A stretch of DNA of 64,000 bases, taken from positions 18,933 through 82,932 of the forward strand of contig JBGSHS010000176.1 of the NCBI GenBank assembly GCA_041752115.1, read 5' to 3'. The first letter of the stretch is position 1. Every line of letters begins with the position of its first letter. The stretch comes from JAJRVM01 sp041752115 (GTDB lineage: Bacteria > Planctomycetota > Planctomycetia > Pirellulales > Pirellulaceae). Position numbers and translations under genes: made by a program. The notes below the pieces were generated by a model. That model was not told the origin of the DNA and made no database searches. It was given only the letters and a program-made list of their open reading frames with translations. Shown one piece after another: positions 9,358-18,270 of this stretch.

Positions 9358-9597
9358 ATCAGGTAACCCTTCGTGGTCTGGGGGCAGTTGATCGAACCGT
9401 CGAATGACCGGGGCAGGGGGGAGAGACTGACAGCGATTGGACAGGCGTCTAAGGATCGCCGCCTCAGCCAGCGAACTAATCGACCGCTCATCAGTTCGAA
9501 GCTGGAACGAGGATTGTCGCGGTCTGGACAGAACGCACGAATCTACCGCGGCCGCCCGGACTCGAGGAAAGGGTCGGCGACGGAGGGATCAAGGGAG

Positions 9598-10617
9598 TCA
9601 CTCCGGCATGATTTCGATCTTCGACTTCTTCCTCAGCTCCAGGATATGTGAATTGAGCTTCACTTTCGCTTCTTCTCCCTGGAGATACTTCTCCAGGAAA
9701 CCCCGCATCTGCTCGTACGGAACGACTCCGGCCGGACTCTTCTCCACCACTTTGATTATGTGGAAACCGAATTTCGTTTCCACCACATCACTGACGGCAC
9801 CTTCCTCCAGCGTGTAAGCCACCGCGTCAAATTCGGGAGGCATGAACCCCTTCTTGATAGGTCCCAAGTCGCCGCCACTCGCTGCGCTGCGACAGGTCGA
9901 ATGGGCCTTGGCCAATTCGGCGAAATCCTTCCCCGACACAACTTCCTGGCGGATTCCTTCCGCCTTCTGTTTCGCCTGTTCTTTCACCTCGGACGGGGCG
10001 TTCGCATCGGCTCCGATCAGAATGTGACTGACCCTCACCGACTCCTTTCGCGCAAAGCTGCCCGGGTCCGAGTCATACATTTCGCGGATCTTGCTTTCGG
10101 GAATCTCCGGCTCCAGGACGCCCTGCGATTTGAGGTACTCGTCCATCCGCACGCGTCCCTTCAGCGACTCCCGCAGATCGTCCATCGTGATCCGGCGGAT
10201 TTTCAAGTATCGGTCCATTCCTGGACCGACCCCATACTTCTGCTCAAGCTCCCCGATCCTTTGTTCCACCTTCTCGTCGAGGTTCTCAACGTCCCACTTC
10301 TTGCACTCCTGGTTGATCAATACATCGCCGATTGCCTTCTCCAGTATGTTGGCACGTAACCGTCGCGCAATGCTGCCGTCGTCCTTCCGCATGCCGCGTT
10401 TCATCAACGCGCTGAGGTTCTTCTCCAGTTCCGGCCTCAACTGATCCTCGTAGATCGGCTGGTCATTGACCATGGCTGCGATCTTCCGGTCCGTCGGTTG
10501 ATCCTCCTCTGGTGCCGCGATAACCCAGCGTGCTGTGAGTCCGACGATACAGCTGGCCATGACCAGCAGACTGGCAACCAACCGAAGTGGAGCGACCGTG
10601 TATTCCCGTATCATCAC
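9598..10617 (-). CDS. parvulin-type peptidyl-prolyl isomerase (SurA/PpiC-like)
   Basis: The 339-residue product has an N-terminal signal or anchor (hydrophobic residues 10-33), a helical SurA-like chaperone region, and a parvulin domain at about residues 195-300. The domain shows VRVSHILI, FAELAKAHS, SGGDLG, F-D-A-V-A-Y-T-L and FGFHIIKV, all standard parvulin landmarks. Such proteins help fold outer-membrane and secreted proteins in the periplasm. ATG 10617 has AGGTGA eight bases upstream. It lies 240 bases upstream of the lipoprotein gene on the same strand, in the middle of the cytochrome cluster, so it may assist folding of the barrel or the cytochromes. Confidence 0.9.
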   Translation of the reverse strand: MMIREYTVAPLRLVASLLVMASCIVGLTARWVIAAPEEDQPTDRKIAAMVNDQPIYEDQLRPELEKNLSALMKRGMRKDDGSIARRLRANILEKAIGDVLINQECKKWDVENLDEKVEQRIGELEQKYGVGPGMDRYLKIRRITMDDLRESLKGRVRMDEYLKSQGVLEPEIPESKIREMYDSDPGSFARKESVRVSHILIGADANAPSEVKEQAKQKAEGIRQEVVSGKDFAELAKAHSTCRSAASGGDLGPIKKGFMPPEFDAVAYTLEEGAVSDVVETKFGFHIIKVVEKSPAGVVPYEQMRGFLEKYLQGEEAKVKLNSHILELRKKSKIEIMPE

Positions 10618-10928
10618 TGTTCACCTGCTTGCTTGCTGACCGGCAACGGCGTCCGATCGCCCGCCGTCGGCCATGATACCACACCGCGAGAAGGCTCAGA
10701 CGCGCCAGCGATGTCCTGTCCCGTGGGTGCCCCAGGGCAATTCGCATCTCTCGGATTCGAAAATCTCGGCGTGCCCCTTCTGTGGACACAGAACCCATCG
10801 TCCTCTCCCTGCCTCGGCATTGGGAGGGACTCCAAACTCCTATACTGACAGCGCAGTGCACTGGTGAGAAGGGCTCCGACCTCCCTTTTTCCGCAGCTCA
10901 GGTGCAATCCCCTCGCCGGTGGCTCGTC
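10618..10928. other. intergenic, no gene seen
   Basis: A 311-base gap between the parvulin start and the end of the octaheme cytochrome gene. I see neither a gene nor a clear terminator; it probably holds the promoter of the parvulin-lipoprotein-CbcL-like unit. Confidence 0.4.
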
Positions 10929-12347
10929 TCACTGCGAACGCACACGAGCTGCCGCGGCACCGAAGACGGAGTGGACGCTTACGGTTTGCGGAACCTGACG
11001 AAAACGGGCCACGATTTGTGTGTCTGTCCAGGAGAGGATCGTCGCCTGCATCGTGTTGGCCTGGGCTCCGCGAGTTCGTGCGCCCATAATCGTCCCGGTG
11101 ACAATCGTGCCTGCCCCCTTGGCGTAGCCCCCGAAACCTCGGCCCGTGATCGTTACCGGCCCATTGGCCACAGCACTGGTGATTCGCACCGCAGGCACAA
11201 TGCTGATAACCGCGGGATTGCTCGCGAACTCCCCTTTTACAAGCCGCAGATCGTAGTTACCAGGCGGCACGGAACCTGGAATCGTCACGGCCAGCATGCC
11301 CTGATCCAGGATGAGATCAGGAGTGAGCATTACCGAAGCCCCATCCGCGTCCGTCATGGCAACCTGGGACTCATACAGTGTGGTGCCCGCGACATTAACG
11401 AACGACGCCCCCGTGAGCGTGATCGTCGCAGCAACTCCGGCGCGAATGGATGCCACATCGGAGCGATACAGAGTGGGAATAATGGGACCCGTGCGGGGAG
11501 CTGAAGCCAGCGCATAGCCGTGACATCCCCAGCAGTCACTCTCGCCGGGCCCAGCGTCCTTCCCCACGTGTCCGTACCCAGCGTCCTCTCCCCCTACGAC
11601 GACCGTGCCGAGATTGTTCGGGTTCAATGAGTCGGCTTGGATGTTGTGCAGGGAATCGGGCCCGTGACAACGTTGACAAGTGCGGATATTTAGCGGGTCC
11701 AGAATCTCATGGCAAACCAGGCAATCGAGCGATCCCTCCAGAGCGTAGGTGGTTTCGTGGTGCAGATAGGCGGTATCCCGAATAAACGGGGGGCTCAGGC
11801 CGTCATCATCATGGCAGTAGTCGCAGGCTCCAGCGCCATGGCCACGACTGTTCAAAGGCAGGCCATTTCCTCGACTGGTAGAAGGCGTCACCTCGGAAGG
11901 CGAATAGGTGGGGATGTAATGGCCGTCACCCACATTATCGACGATGTCTCCATGACACGAGACACAATCACCACTTGTCGCCGCCGTGGTCCGATGGTGC
12001 GCGTTGGACGTGTGGCATACGGTACAGTCACGCTCCGCCACAAACGTCGCATCGTGACAGCTAAGACAGCCATAACTGCTGTCCGGAGTTCCATTGCCGT
12101 CGGCGTCGGGGTGAGGCACAAACGAGCCAGGAGGAATCGGTTGGCCGTGCAGCAGATGGTGCCGATCGGGAACCCCCAGGTCGTGACACGCCCGGCAATC
12201 GGCCTCGGTCAACACACCGAACATGCGGTCGATCATACCAATCGTCTGGTTGACCGGAGGTGCCGGAACGTCCGCTGAACCAATACCGGCCAGCGCACAC
12301 CATGTGACCCCCGCGAATACGACTCTAACTAACGACTTGGCATGCAT
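10929..12347 (-). CDS. octaheme c-type cytochrome with IPT/TIG-like C-terminus (smaller paralogue)
   Basis: From ATG 12347 (AAGG about ten bases upstream) the product is 472 residues with a signal peptide. Eight CXXCH motifs fall in the N-terminal 270 residues (CRACH, CLSCH, CTVCH, CVSCH, CDYCH, CLVCH, CQRCH, CWGCH). The C-terminal part (about residues 285-472) consists of beta-rich Ig-like repeats resembling IPT/TIG domains, with GPVTITGRGFGGYAKG as landmark. It is a close paralogue of the next gene upstream (12676-14658), sharing the heme pattern and the C-terminal end QTVSVxSVFG. A signal peptide plus Ig-like tail suggests an outer-surface or periplasmic electron carrier. A longer start at 12440 exists but adds residues unlike a signal peptide. 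Confidence 0.85.
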   Translation of the reverse strand: MHAKSLVRVVFAGVTWCALAGIGSADVPAPPVNQTIGMIDRMFGVLTEADCRACHDLGVPDRHHLLHGQPIPPGSFVPHPDADGNGTPDSSYGCLSCHDATFVAERDCTVCHTSNAHHRTTAATSGDCVSCHGDIVDNVGDGHYIPTYSPSEVTPSTSRGNGLPLNSRGHGAGACDYCHDDDGLSPPFIRDTAYLHHETTYALEGSLDCLVCHEILDPLNIRTCQRCHGPDSLHNIQADSLNPNNLGTVVVGGEDAGYGHVGKDAGPGESDCWGCHGYALASAPRTGPIIPTLYRSDVASIRAGVAATITLTGASFVNVAGTTLYESQVAMTDADGASVMLTPDLILDQGMLAVTIPGSVPPGNYDLRLVKGEFASNPAVISIVPAVRITSAVANGPVTITGRGFGGYAKGAGTIVTGTIMGARTRGAQANTMQATILSWTDTQIVARFRQVPQTVSVHSVFGAAAARVRSQ

Positions 12348-12561
12348 CGGGATTGACCTTCTGACGCAGTCGATTCCGCACATTGGCAGACGTTCACAAA
12401 ACGAAAGCAGAACGAACTGATGCAATCGGGACAGCTCCAATTAACACTGGCCGGCGTGGCTTGGAAATGCAGTCACACCAGAACCATAGCAGTCAACCGC
12501 CCATTACTCCAGCCACCTGATCCGGGAACGATCGACACGAAGGAGCCTATCGAACGAATGT

Positions 12562-12583
12562 AAAAAAAAGCTCTTTCGAGCTT
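12562..12583 (-). terminator. rho-independent terminator
   Basis: On the minus strand the sequence reads AAGCTC-GAAA-GAGCTT followed directly by eight T. The perfect six-pair stem, GAAA loop and T-run make a canonical intrinsic terminator. It lies about 95 bases downstream of the larger octaheme gene and upstream of the smaller one, so the two paralogues are probably separate transcripts. Confidence 0.85.
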
Positions 12584-12601
12584 CTCAAGATAACGCGCAG
12601 C

Positions 12602-12632
12602 GGAGGGATGTGCCCGGGTGGCACATCCCTCC
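12602..12632. repeat. 13-bp perfect inverted repeat
   Basis: GGAGGGATGTGCC and its exact complement flank a five-base loop. It sits between the stop of the larger octaheme gene and the T-run terminator; it may reinforce termination or be a short palindromic repeat. Confidence 0.75.
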
Positions 12633-12675
12633 CGCACGATAGAACTGAGCAGTAGTGCCGCAATCGGCCACTAGC

Positions 12676-14658
12676 TCATTGCTGTCGAACTCTGGCCGTG
12701 GCACCACCAAACACTGACTGGACGCTCACGGTTTGCGGAACTTGACGGAACCGAGCCACAATCTTTGTGTCACTCCACGAAATAATCGTGCCCTGAACCG
12801 TCGTAGCGCCCGTTCCTCGTAGTCGAGTGCCCGCGACCGTCGCGGTGACGATCGTCCCCGAGCCTTTCGCGTAACCGCCAAATCCGGTGCCGGTGATCGT
12901 GACCGGGCCATTGGCAATGGCCGACGTGATCTTGACGGTGGGAACCACACTCAAGACGGTGGGATTACTGGCCAGGCTCCCCTTGGTGGCCTGCAACTTG
13001 TAGTTGCCAGGCTTGGTGCCTGAGGGGACGGTCACCGCCAAGGTTCCCTGGTCCATGACGACGTCTGGAGTCAAGGTCACCGCGGTACCGTCCTCGGCAG
13101 TGAGCGTTACGTTCGAGGTGTACTGCTGCCCGTTGGCCGTGTTCGTAAACGCGGCACCACTCAACAGGACGAGCGAGTTCTTTCCAGAGGAAACCGTCGC
13201 CACGTCCGCATTGTAGAGGCTCGGAACCAGCGCACCAGCAAACGGCGCAGAACTGGCCGTCGCCTCGAAGCCGTGGCAACCCCAGCAATCGCTGTCGCCA
13301 GGCGCTCCGTCACGTCCCACGTGACCGTAGCCGGCCATTTCGCCACCGACGACGATCGATCCGACGTTCCCGCTCGCAGGGGAATCCGCCTGGATATTGT
13401 GCAGCGTCTGCACGCTATGGCATTCCTCGCAAATGCGAATGTGCATGTCGAACCCCGGTCCACTCACGTGGTCATACGTCCCAGTCCGCGGAGCAGTCGT
13501 GTAATCGTGGCACACATTGCACCTTCTCCACGAACCGCCCGCTCCATTGCTCATGTTATTGGGAAGTCCGAGACCGTGATGCGTGTCATGATTGTTCAGA
13601 ACCAACAGCGGAGAAGGATCGCCGTTGACATCCAACGCTCCGTCATCGTCATGGCAGTAGCTGCACGAACCGGCTCCAAAACCACGATTGTTGAACGGTT
13701 GACCACCCAGCGGTGCGTAATCGTGATCGGGCAGCAAATCTCCAGTGCCGTCCGTCAAGAGCTTACTGGCAAAGACTCGGGGACCAGTGGTCAGATTTAC
13801 TGCACCATTAATCGCCGTGATCAACTCATCAGCCGTCTGAGTCGGCGCAACGGTGACCGTCAGCGTGGACATCGTCGTGCTGTCCTGTGTCCAGACCGCA
13901 CCTAACGTCGATCCCTGCAGGAACACCACGTTGTACACGAACGAACCACGATTGGCTTCCTCAATCTTGAAGTCATTGTCATCGCCCGCAGGCTTAATGC
14001 GGATCTCCGCCGGATCTGTGCGAGTAATGACGTCGCCGAAATCGTACGTCTTGCCAGTATCCAGGACCCGCACATCCGTGTCCGCGACAATCCCCGAACC
14101 ATCGCTTTCGCGGTACGGAATCGTATGGGCCTGATCAACCCAGCCCGCACCATGCAATCCCGTCCACGGTGTGACCAACGACGGGTTGTAGCTGGGGATG
14201 TAGTGACCGTCATCGTAATCCGCTACGAAATCGCCGTGGCACGCAGTGCAATGCCGGTTGACGGCATCCGCACCCGTATGATGCGGACTGCCAGTGTCGT
14301 GGCATGCGACACAGTCCCGCACGACCTGAAACTGTGAACCGTGACAACTCAAGCAGGAGAACGTGGTTTCATTGACACCGTCACCATTGGTATCGGGATA
14401 CGGGACGATCCCTGGATTGCTGATCGGCTGCCCGTACAGAACGTGGTGCCGATTCTGAACACCGGCACTGTGGCAGATCCGGCAATTCGCTTCCGGCACA
14501 TTGCTCATCGTGGTGTCCAACATGCCGAGGGTCTGGTAGACCGGCGGATTGGAACCGAGAGCATCGGGCGGCGCACTCAAATCCTGGGCATGGGCAACAC
14601 TGAGATAACTCAGCGCGAGCCCCGCAATAACACAACAGGCTGCAAGCCGTCGGCACAT
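12676..14658 (-). CDS. octaheme c-type cytochrome with IPT/TIG-like C-terminus (larger paralogue)
   Basis: The 660-residue product has a clear signal peptide (cleavage after VAHA, near residue 24). Eight CXXCH motifs are at about residues 59, 102, 116, 137, 332, 380, 410 and 458. Between hemes 4 and 5 there is an extra segment of about 155 residues (165-322), rich in Thr, Asp and Val, which the smaller paralogue lacks. The C-terminal 180 residues are IPT/TIG-like beta domains nearly identical in layout to the paralogue (GPVTITGTGFGGYAKG). AGGA precedes ATG 14658. Asp/Asn-rich turns such as DTNGDGVNE may bind calcium. Probably an exported electron carrier; the insert may confer a distinct partner or acceptor. 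Confidence 0.87.
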   Translation of the reverse strand: MCRRLAACCVIAGLALSYLSVAHAQDLSAPPDALGSNPPVYQTLGMLDTTMSNVPEANCRICHSAGVQNRHHVLYGQPISNPGIVPYPDTNGDGVNETTFSCLSCHGSQFQVVRDCVACHDTGSPHHTGADAVNRHCTACHGDFVADYDDGHYIPSYNPSLVTPWTGLHGAGWVDQAHTIPYRESDGSGIVADTDVRVLDTGKTYDFGDVITRTDPAEIRIKPAGDDNDFKIEEANRGSFVYNVVFLQGSTLGAVWTQDSTTMSTLTVTVAPTQTADELITAINGAVNLTTGPRVFASKLLTDGTGDLLPDHDYAPLGGQPFNNRGFGAGSCSYCHDDDGALDVNGDPSPLLVLNNHDTHHGLGLPNNMSNGAGGSWRRCNVCHDYTTAPRTGTYDHVSGPGFDMHIRICEECHSVQTLHNIQADSPASGNVGSIVVGGEMAGYGHVGRDGAPGDSDCWGCHGFEATASSAPFAGALVPSLYNADVATVSSGKNSLVLLSGAAFTNTANGQQYTSNVTLTAEDGTAVTLTPDVVMDQGTLAVTVPSGTKPGNYKLQATKGSLASNPTVLSVVPTVKITSAIANGPVTITGTGFGGYAKGSGTIVTATVAGTRLRGTGATTVQGTIISWSDTKIVARFRQVPQTVSVQSVFGGATARVRQQ

Positions 14659-15435
14659 GACAGTGGGTCCTTTCGCGGATCACAAACGAACGAGAACTTG
14701 AAATGAAGTAGATGGTTACTGACAGTGGCATCACTGTGAGCCGTGTCACGACACGCCAAGTCCTGACACATCTCCGAGTGAATCACATTCTTCAACGTGC
14801 TTGCCGATGAATCCTCCCTCTTGGAGACAGGAACTTCAGAGATTCCCGTCGCGTGTAGGACGCGCACCGCGTGACTCACGCACGCCCGACTCCCATCGCA
14901 CCAAACTCGCACCTGAACGCACCAACAACCGAACCTGACTCAGACCAACCTAGCCATACGAAACCGAAATATAAGGGGAGTCAACATTCATTGCAACAAT
15001 CACGTGTAGAAAAAAACCTAAACTCAACCGATTCATGGTTCGCGCTGACTTAAGTTCTCATGCGCGCGCTGCACGCATCAAATGAATCAGATATCTTGCG
15101 CAAAACCTTATCCGCGGGCAGCGTTCCGTCTGCAGTCCATGCAACTACCCTTTGCGTGAAGGCGGCGGACCGCCGAAGGAGTAGAACTTCGGTAGCAGAC
15201 TGACGACGTCTGGTCACGCAGAATCGTGACAGAGCAGCTCTTCGTCGCGGCGAAAGAACGCGCGAGGCACTCCTGGAAAGGCGTTCTGTCGAGCCAACGG
15301 CCCTTGGGACTGCCCATCTGGCACTGAGGAAATAATTCGTGTGGTGGCAAACTCATGCGCAATTTCGCGAGCGGCTTGCGACAAGTATCACAAACCCCTT
15401 CTCGCATGGGATGCGATGCTGACCTGCAGAATGAT
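14659..15435. other. gene-poor region upstream of the octaheme genes
   Basis: These 777 bases hold no convincing gene. The part around 14960-15040 is AT-rich for this genome and probably contains the promoter of the octaheme gene. A perfect short palindrome TCGCAT-GGG-ATGCGA at 15403-15417 lies just past the stop of the phosphodiesterase fusion and may mark its transcript end. Confidence 0.45.
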
Positions 15436-18141
15436 TCATGAGGCTTTCGGCTGCTGCCGATACAGCTCCGGATGAATGACATCCGCCATGCGACCTGGGA
15501 AAGGCAACCGATCGGCGCCGAGAAATTCAACGATTTTCGGCATCACATCGCCCGGCGACTTGACGAGGCTTGGGTAATCGCATTCCAATACCTGGATGTG
15601 CGGCGAGCTTCTTAGCCATCGCAGAACGTCGTCGCGATGACTGATGAGCCCCCGCATCAACTCGGGGCGTTCCAGTTGTGCCCCTTGCGTGTTCAGCCGC
15701 CGAATCATCGTGGCCTGCGAATCGACAATTTCTTCGATCGGCCGCATCATGAAAATGACTTTGTAATCGTGATGGGCAGGCAACTTCGCCAGCAGCATGG
15801 AAAGGCACTTGATGGCCTTTCGGTCCATGCCTTCGGTGTCCAGCAACTCAGGCCGTTCGGCAATCCGTTTGATTTCTTCCCACTCGTAATAGCCTCGCGG
15901 GTTATCGTCATCGGCCGTTCGTTGTCCATCCGTCATCACTTGCATTCCTCCCGCCTCAAGTATCTGCATCATGAGCGAGGTGCCCGATCGAGGCAGGCCG
16001 GAAACGAGCACGAAGGTCCTTCCCGACTTCTCTCGCTTCTTGGCTGGCAGAGGCCGTTGCTGATTGAGGATTTTCGCTCTCTCTTCAGGCAGAGGAATCT
16101 CTGGCAGATCAAACAACTGATCGCGTCGTGCCTTCCTGACTCCTTCTTTTCCGCGATCAGGCAGGCTGAACCTTACCGCCTCCCGTCGATGAAACGCCGC
16201 CTTCTCGGACTGTTGGGGCTCCGCCGCATACAGGACTGACAGCCAGCGGTGCGCATGGAGCATGCGTGGTCGGAACTTCAGGGCCGTTTCGAGTGCGACA
16301 ACTGCTCGCTCTGCATCGCCGGAGCGAGCGAGAGCCACGCCGAGGTTGAAATGGGCCTCGGGTAATCGGTAAATGAGCCCCACGGCCGCGAGCGCTGCAT
16401 CAACAGTCTCTTCATTGCGTCCCGTTCGTCGGTAGACCGTGGAGAGCCCTTGCCAGGCAAAGGCCGCATCTTCGTCGGCAGTCAGAGCCAGGCGAAACGC
16501 CGCTTCAGCATCAGCAAAACGGCGCAGTCGCAGATAGGTCGTTCCCAGCCGGATATGCAGACGGGGCATGTTCTCTTGCTGCAATCCGACATGCTCGAGA
16601 ACGTGGAGCGCCAACGAAACGTCGCCCAGAGCAAGCCTGATCTCCCCCAACAACATTCGCATCGGAAGCGGCAGGTCGGCTTCGCCCGGATACGTAGCGA
16701 GCACCAGACGCTCGGCCTGCCGATGATATCCACCGGCGTGGTAGGCGTGGGCCAGTACGTTCAGGAATCGGGTCTCCCACGACCGGCGACGACACAAGCC
16801 TTCCATCAAAGCAATCGCTTTGTCCGGCTGCCGTGTCCAGAGCAGCGAGCGACTCAGGTTGTACTTCGACTCGATTTCCGCGTTCTCAGCAGCCTTTTCC
16901 CTGTCCTCGCCCGGATCTTCGATGTAGCCCAACGCGACGAACTGCCGCATCAGTTCCTGGGAATCCTGCTTCTTCAAGGCCGTCCCCGGCGGATGCCGAC
17001 CACAATCGCCAGAGACCTGTTCCCAACTGGGGATCATTTCGACCTTGCGCGGCTCCTCGTAAATCTCCACCAGCGGCCGACCATCCATGTCCTGACCAAC
17101 CGGCAGCCCCATGGCATGCAGCACTGTCGGCCCGATGTCGATCAATGAGGCACCGTAAACCCGCTCGTCACGTTTGATGCCCGGTCCCTTGGCCACGAAG
17201 ATGCCAAACTCACGGTGCCAGGCCGCGGGCCCCGCCGGTTCGCGTGGCGTGGCCGCCGGTCGCAAATGCCGCGACTGAAAACCGTGGTCAGAACAAAGAA
17301 CGACCGTCGTATCGGGACCAGCCAACTCCAATAACCGCGCCAGCATCAGATCGTGAAATCGATAGGCACCCGTCACAACGTCCTTGTAGAGTTCGAACTG
17401 CTCCTCGGATATGTGCGGCATCTTCGGGGGATGAAACGGCATGAAGGCATGGCAGAAGTGGTCGATCGAATCATAATAGACCGCCGTGAAATCCCATGGT
17501 TCCGTCTCCATCAATACGGTCGCCACCGCATGGATCGAGGCGCACTCAGACAGCAGACGCGCAAATACCTCGACCAACGGATCGCTCTGCGGATCCAGCC
17601 GATCTGCGTGGGGAATAAAAGGAAAAAGATGCTGGTCCGTCAGCTCTTGTGAAAGCACGCGGAACTGTGACAGGAACGCCGCTCGGTCCTCCGGATAAAT
17701 GCTACCAGGAGGAACTTGCCAGCCTTTGTTCAGAACGAATTTGGTCCCGTTGAAATGATTGGTGACGATGCAGCCGTGAATGGGCTCCGCCGGATGACTG
17801 GCCCACCAGCCGACGATGTTGCTTTGGAGCCCGACCTGCGTCAGAATGTTCCAGAGTGCTTTGACTTTCCGCGAGGTACTGGTATAGGGCCGCACACCTC
17901 CGTTGATCGGATCCGGCTCAATAAACCCCAGGATGCCATGCTTCTCGGGCAACATCCCGGTGGCCACACTGTTCCACAGCATCGGTGAGAGAATCGGCTC
18001 CATCGTCGCCAGATTCGCCATCACCCCTTCGCTGATCAGCTGGTCAAGCGTCGGCATCAATCCCGCGTCCAGCAGCGGATTGATGTGCTCCCAGTCCGCC
18101 GCATCCCAGCCAATCAACAGCAACTTTTGCTTTGACGACAT
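15436..18141 (-). CDS. type I phosphodiesterase - TPR - sulfotransferase fusion
   Basis: This 901-residue protein joins three modules. Residues about 1-380 form an alkaline-phosphatase-superfamily phosphodiesterase/nucleotide pyrophosphatase domain (LLLIGWDAADW metal site, the SP-x-x-WNS-x-ATG nucleophile region, VVLCSDHGFQSRH metal site). Residues about 430-650 are tetratricopeptide-like helical repeats. Residues about 707-890 are a PAPS-dependent sulfotransferase, with the 5'-phosphosulfate loop LVSGLPRSGTSLMMQ. It lacks an obvious signal peptide, so it may act in the cytoplasm. GGGAG precedes ATG 18141. The combination suggests handling of sulfated or phosphorylated small molecules or glycans, but the substrate cannot be read from the sequence. 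Confidence 0.9.
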   Translation of the reverse strand: MSSKQKLLLIGWDAADWEHINPLLDAGLMPTLDQLISEGVMANLATMEPILSPMLWNSVATGMLPEKHGILGFIEPDPINGGVRPYTSTSRKVKALWNILTQVGLQSNIVGWWASHPAEPIHGCIVTNHFNGTKFVLNKGWQVPPGSIYPEDRAAFLSQFRVLSQELTDQHLFPFIPHADRLDPQSDPLVEVFARLLSECASIHAVATVLMETEPWDFTAVYYDSIDHFCHAFMPFHPPKMPHISEEQFELYKDVVTGAYRFHDLMLARLLELAGPDTTVVLCSDHGFQSRHLRPAATPREPAGPAAWHREFGIFVAKGPGIKRDERVYGASLIDIGPTVLHAMGLPVGQDMDGRPLVEIYEEPRKVEMIPSWEQVSGDCGRHPPGTALKKQDSQELMRQFVALGYIEDPGEDREKAAENAEIESKYNLSRSLLWTRQPDKAIALMEGLCRRRSWETRFLNVLAHAYHAGGYHRQAERLVLATYPGEADLPLPMRMLLGEIRLALGDVSLALHVLEHVGLQQENMPRLHIRLGTTYLRLRRFADAEAAFRLALTADEDAAFAWQGLSTVYRRTGRNEETVDAALAAVGLIYRLPEAHFNLGVALARSGDAERAVVALETALKFRPRMLHAHRWLSVLYAAEPQQSEKAAFHRREAVRFSLPDRGKEGVRKARRDQLFDLPEIPLPEERAKILNQQRPLPAKKREKSGRTFVLVSGLPRSGTSLMMQILEAGGMQVMTDGQRTADDDNPRGYYEWEEIKRIAERPELLDTEGMDRKAIKCLSMLLAKLPAHHDYKVIFMMRPIEEIVDSQATMIRRLNTQGAQLERPELMRGLISHRDDVLRWLRSSPHIQVLECDYPSLVKSPGDVMPKIVEFLGADRLPFPGRMADVIHPELYRQQPKAS

Positions 18142-18204
18142 TCGCTCCCATCCTCATGCTGCGACTCGGCCCAACAGCTCCGCCCACCGGAACCTCATGA
18201 AAGA

Positions 18205-18235
18205 AAGGCCGCGCTCACAGCTGAGTCACGGCCTT
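18205..18235 (-). terminator. terminator-like hairpin after PEP-CTERM gene
   Basis: AAGGCCG and CGGCCTT enclose a smaller CTCA-CAGC-TGAG hairpin; on the minus strand the stem is followed by TTTCTTTC. It lies 36 bases past the stop of the PEP-CTERM gene and separates it from the phosphodiesterase fusion. Confidence 0.65.
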
Positions 18236-18270
18236 CATTCTCTCAAGCCGATCCAAACTCGGCGAATGTC

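Noticed and set aside
10929..14658. c-type cytochrome maturation genes near the cytochromes
   Set aside because: I looked for CcmF/CcsA-type multi-membrane WWD proteins and found none in the window; maturation must be encoded elsewhere.
15108..15530. A 140-residue minus-strand frame overlapping the end of the phosphodiesterase fusion
   Set aside because: Mostly in another frame of a known gene and rich in Ser/Arg/Cys; no domain.
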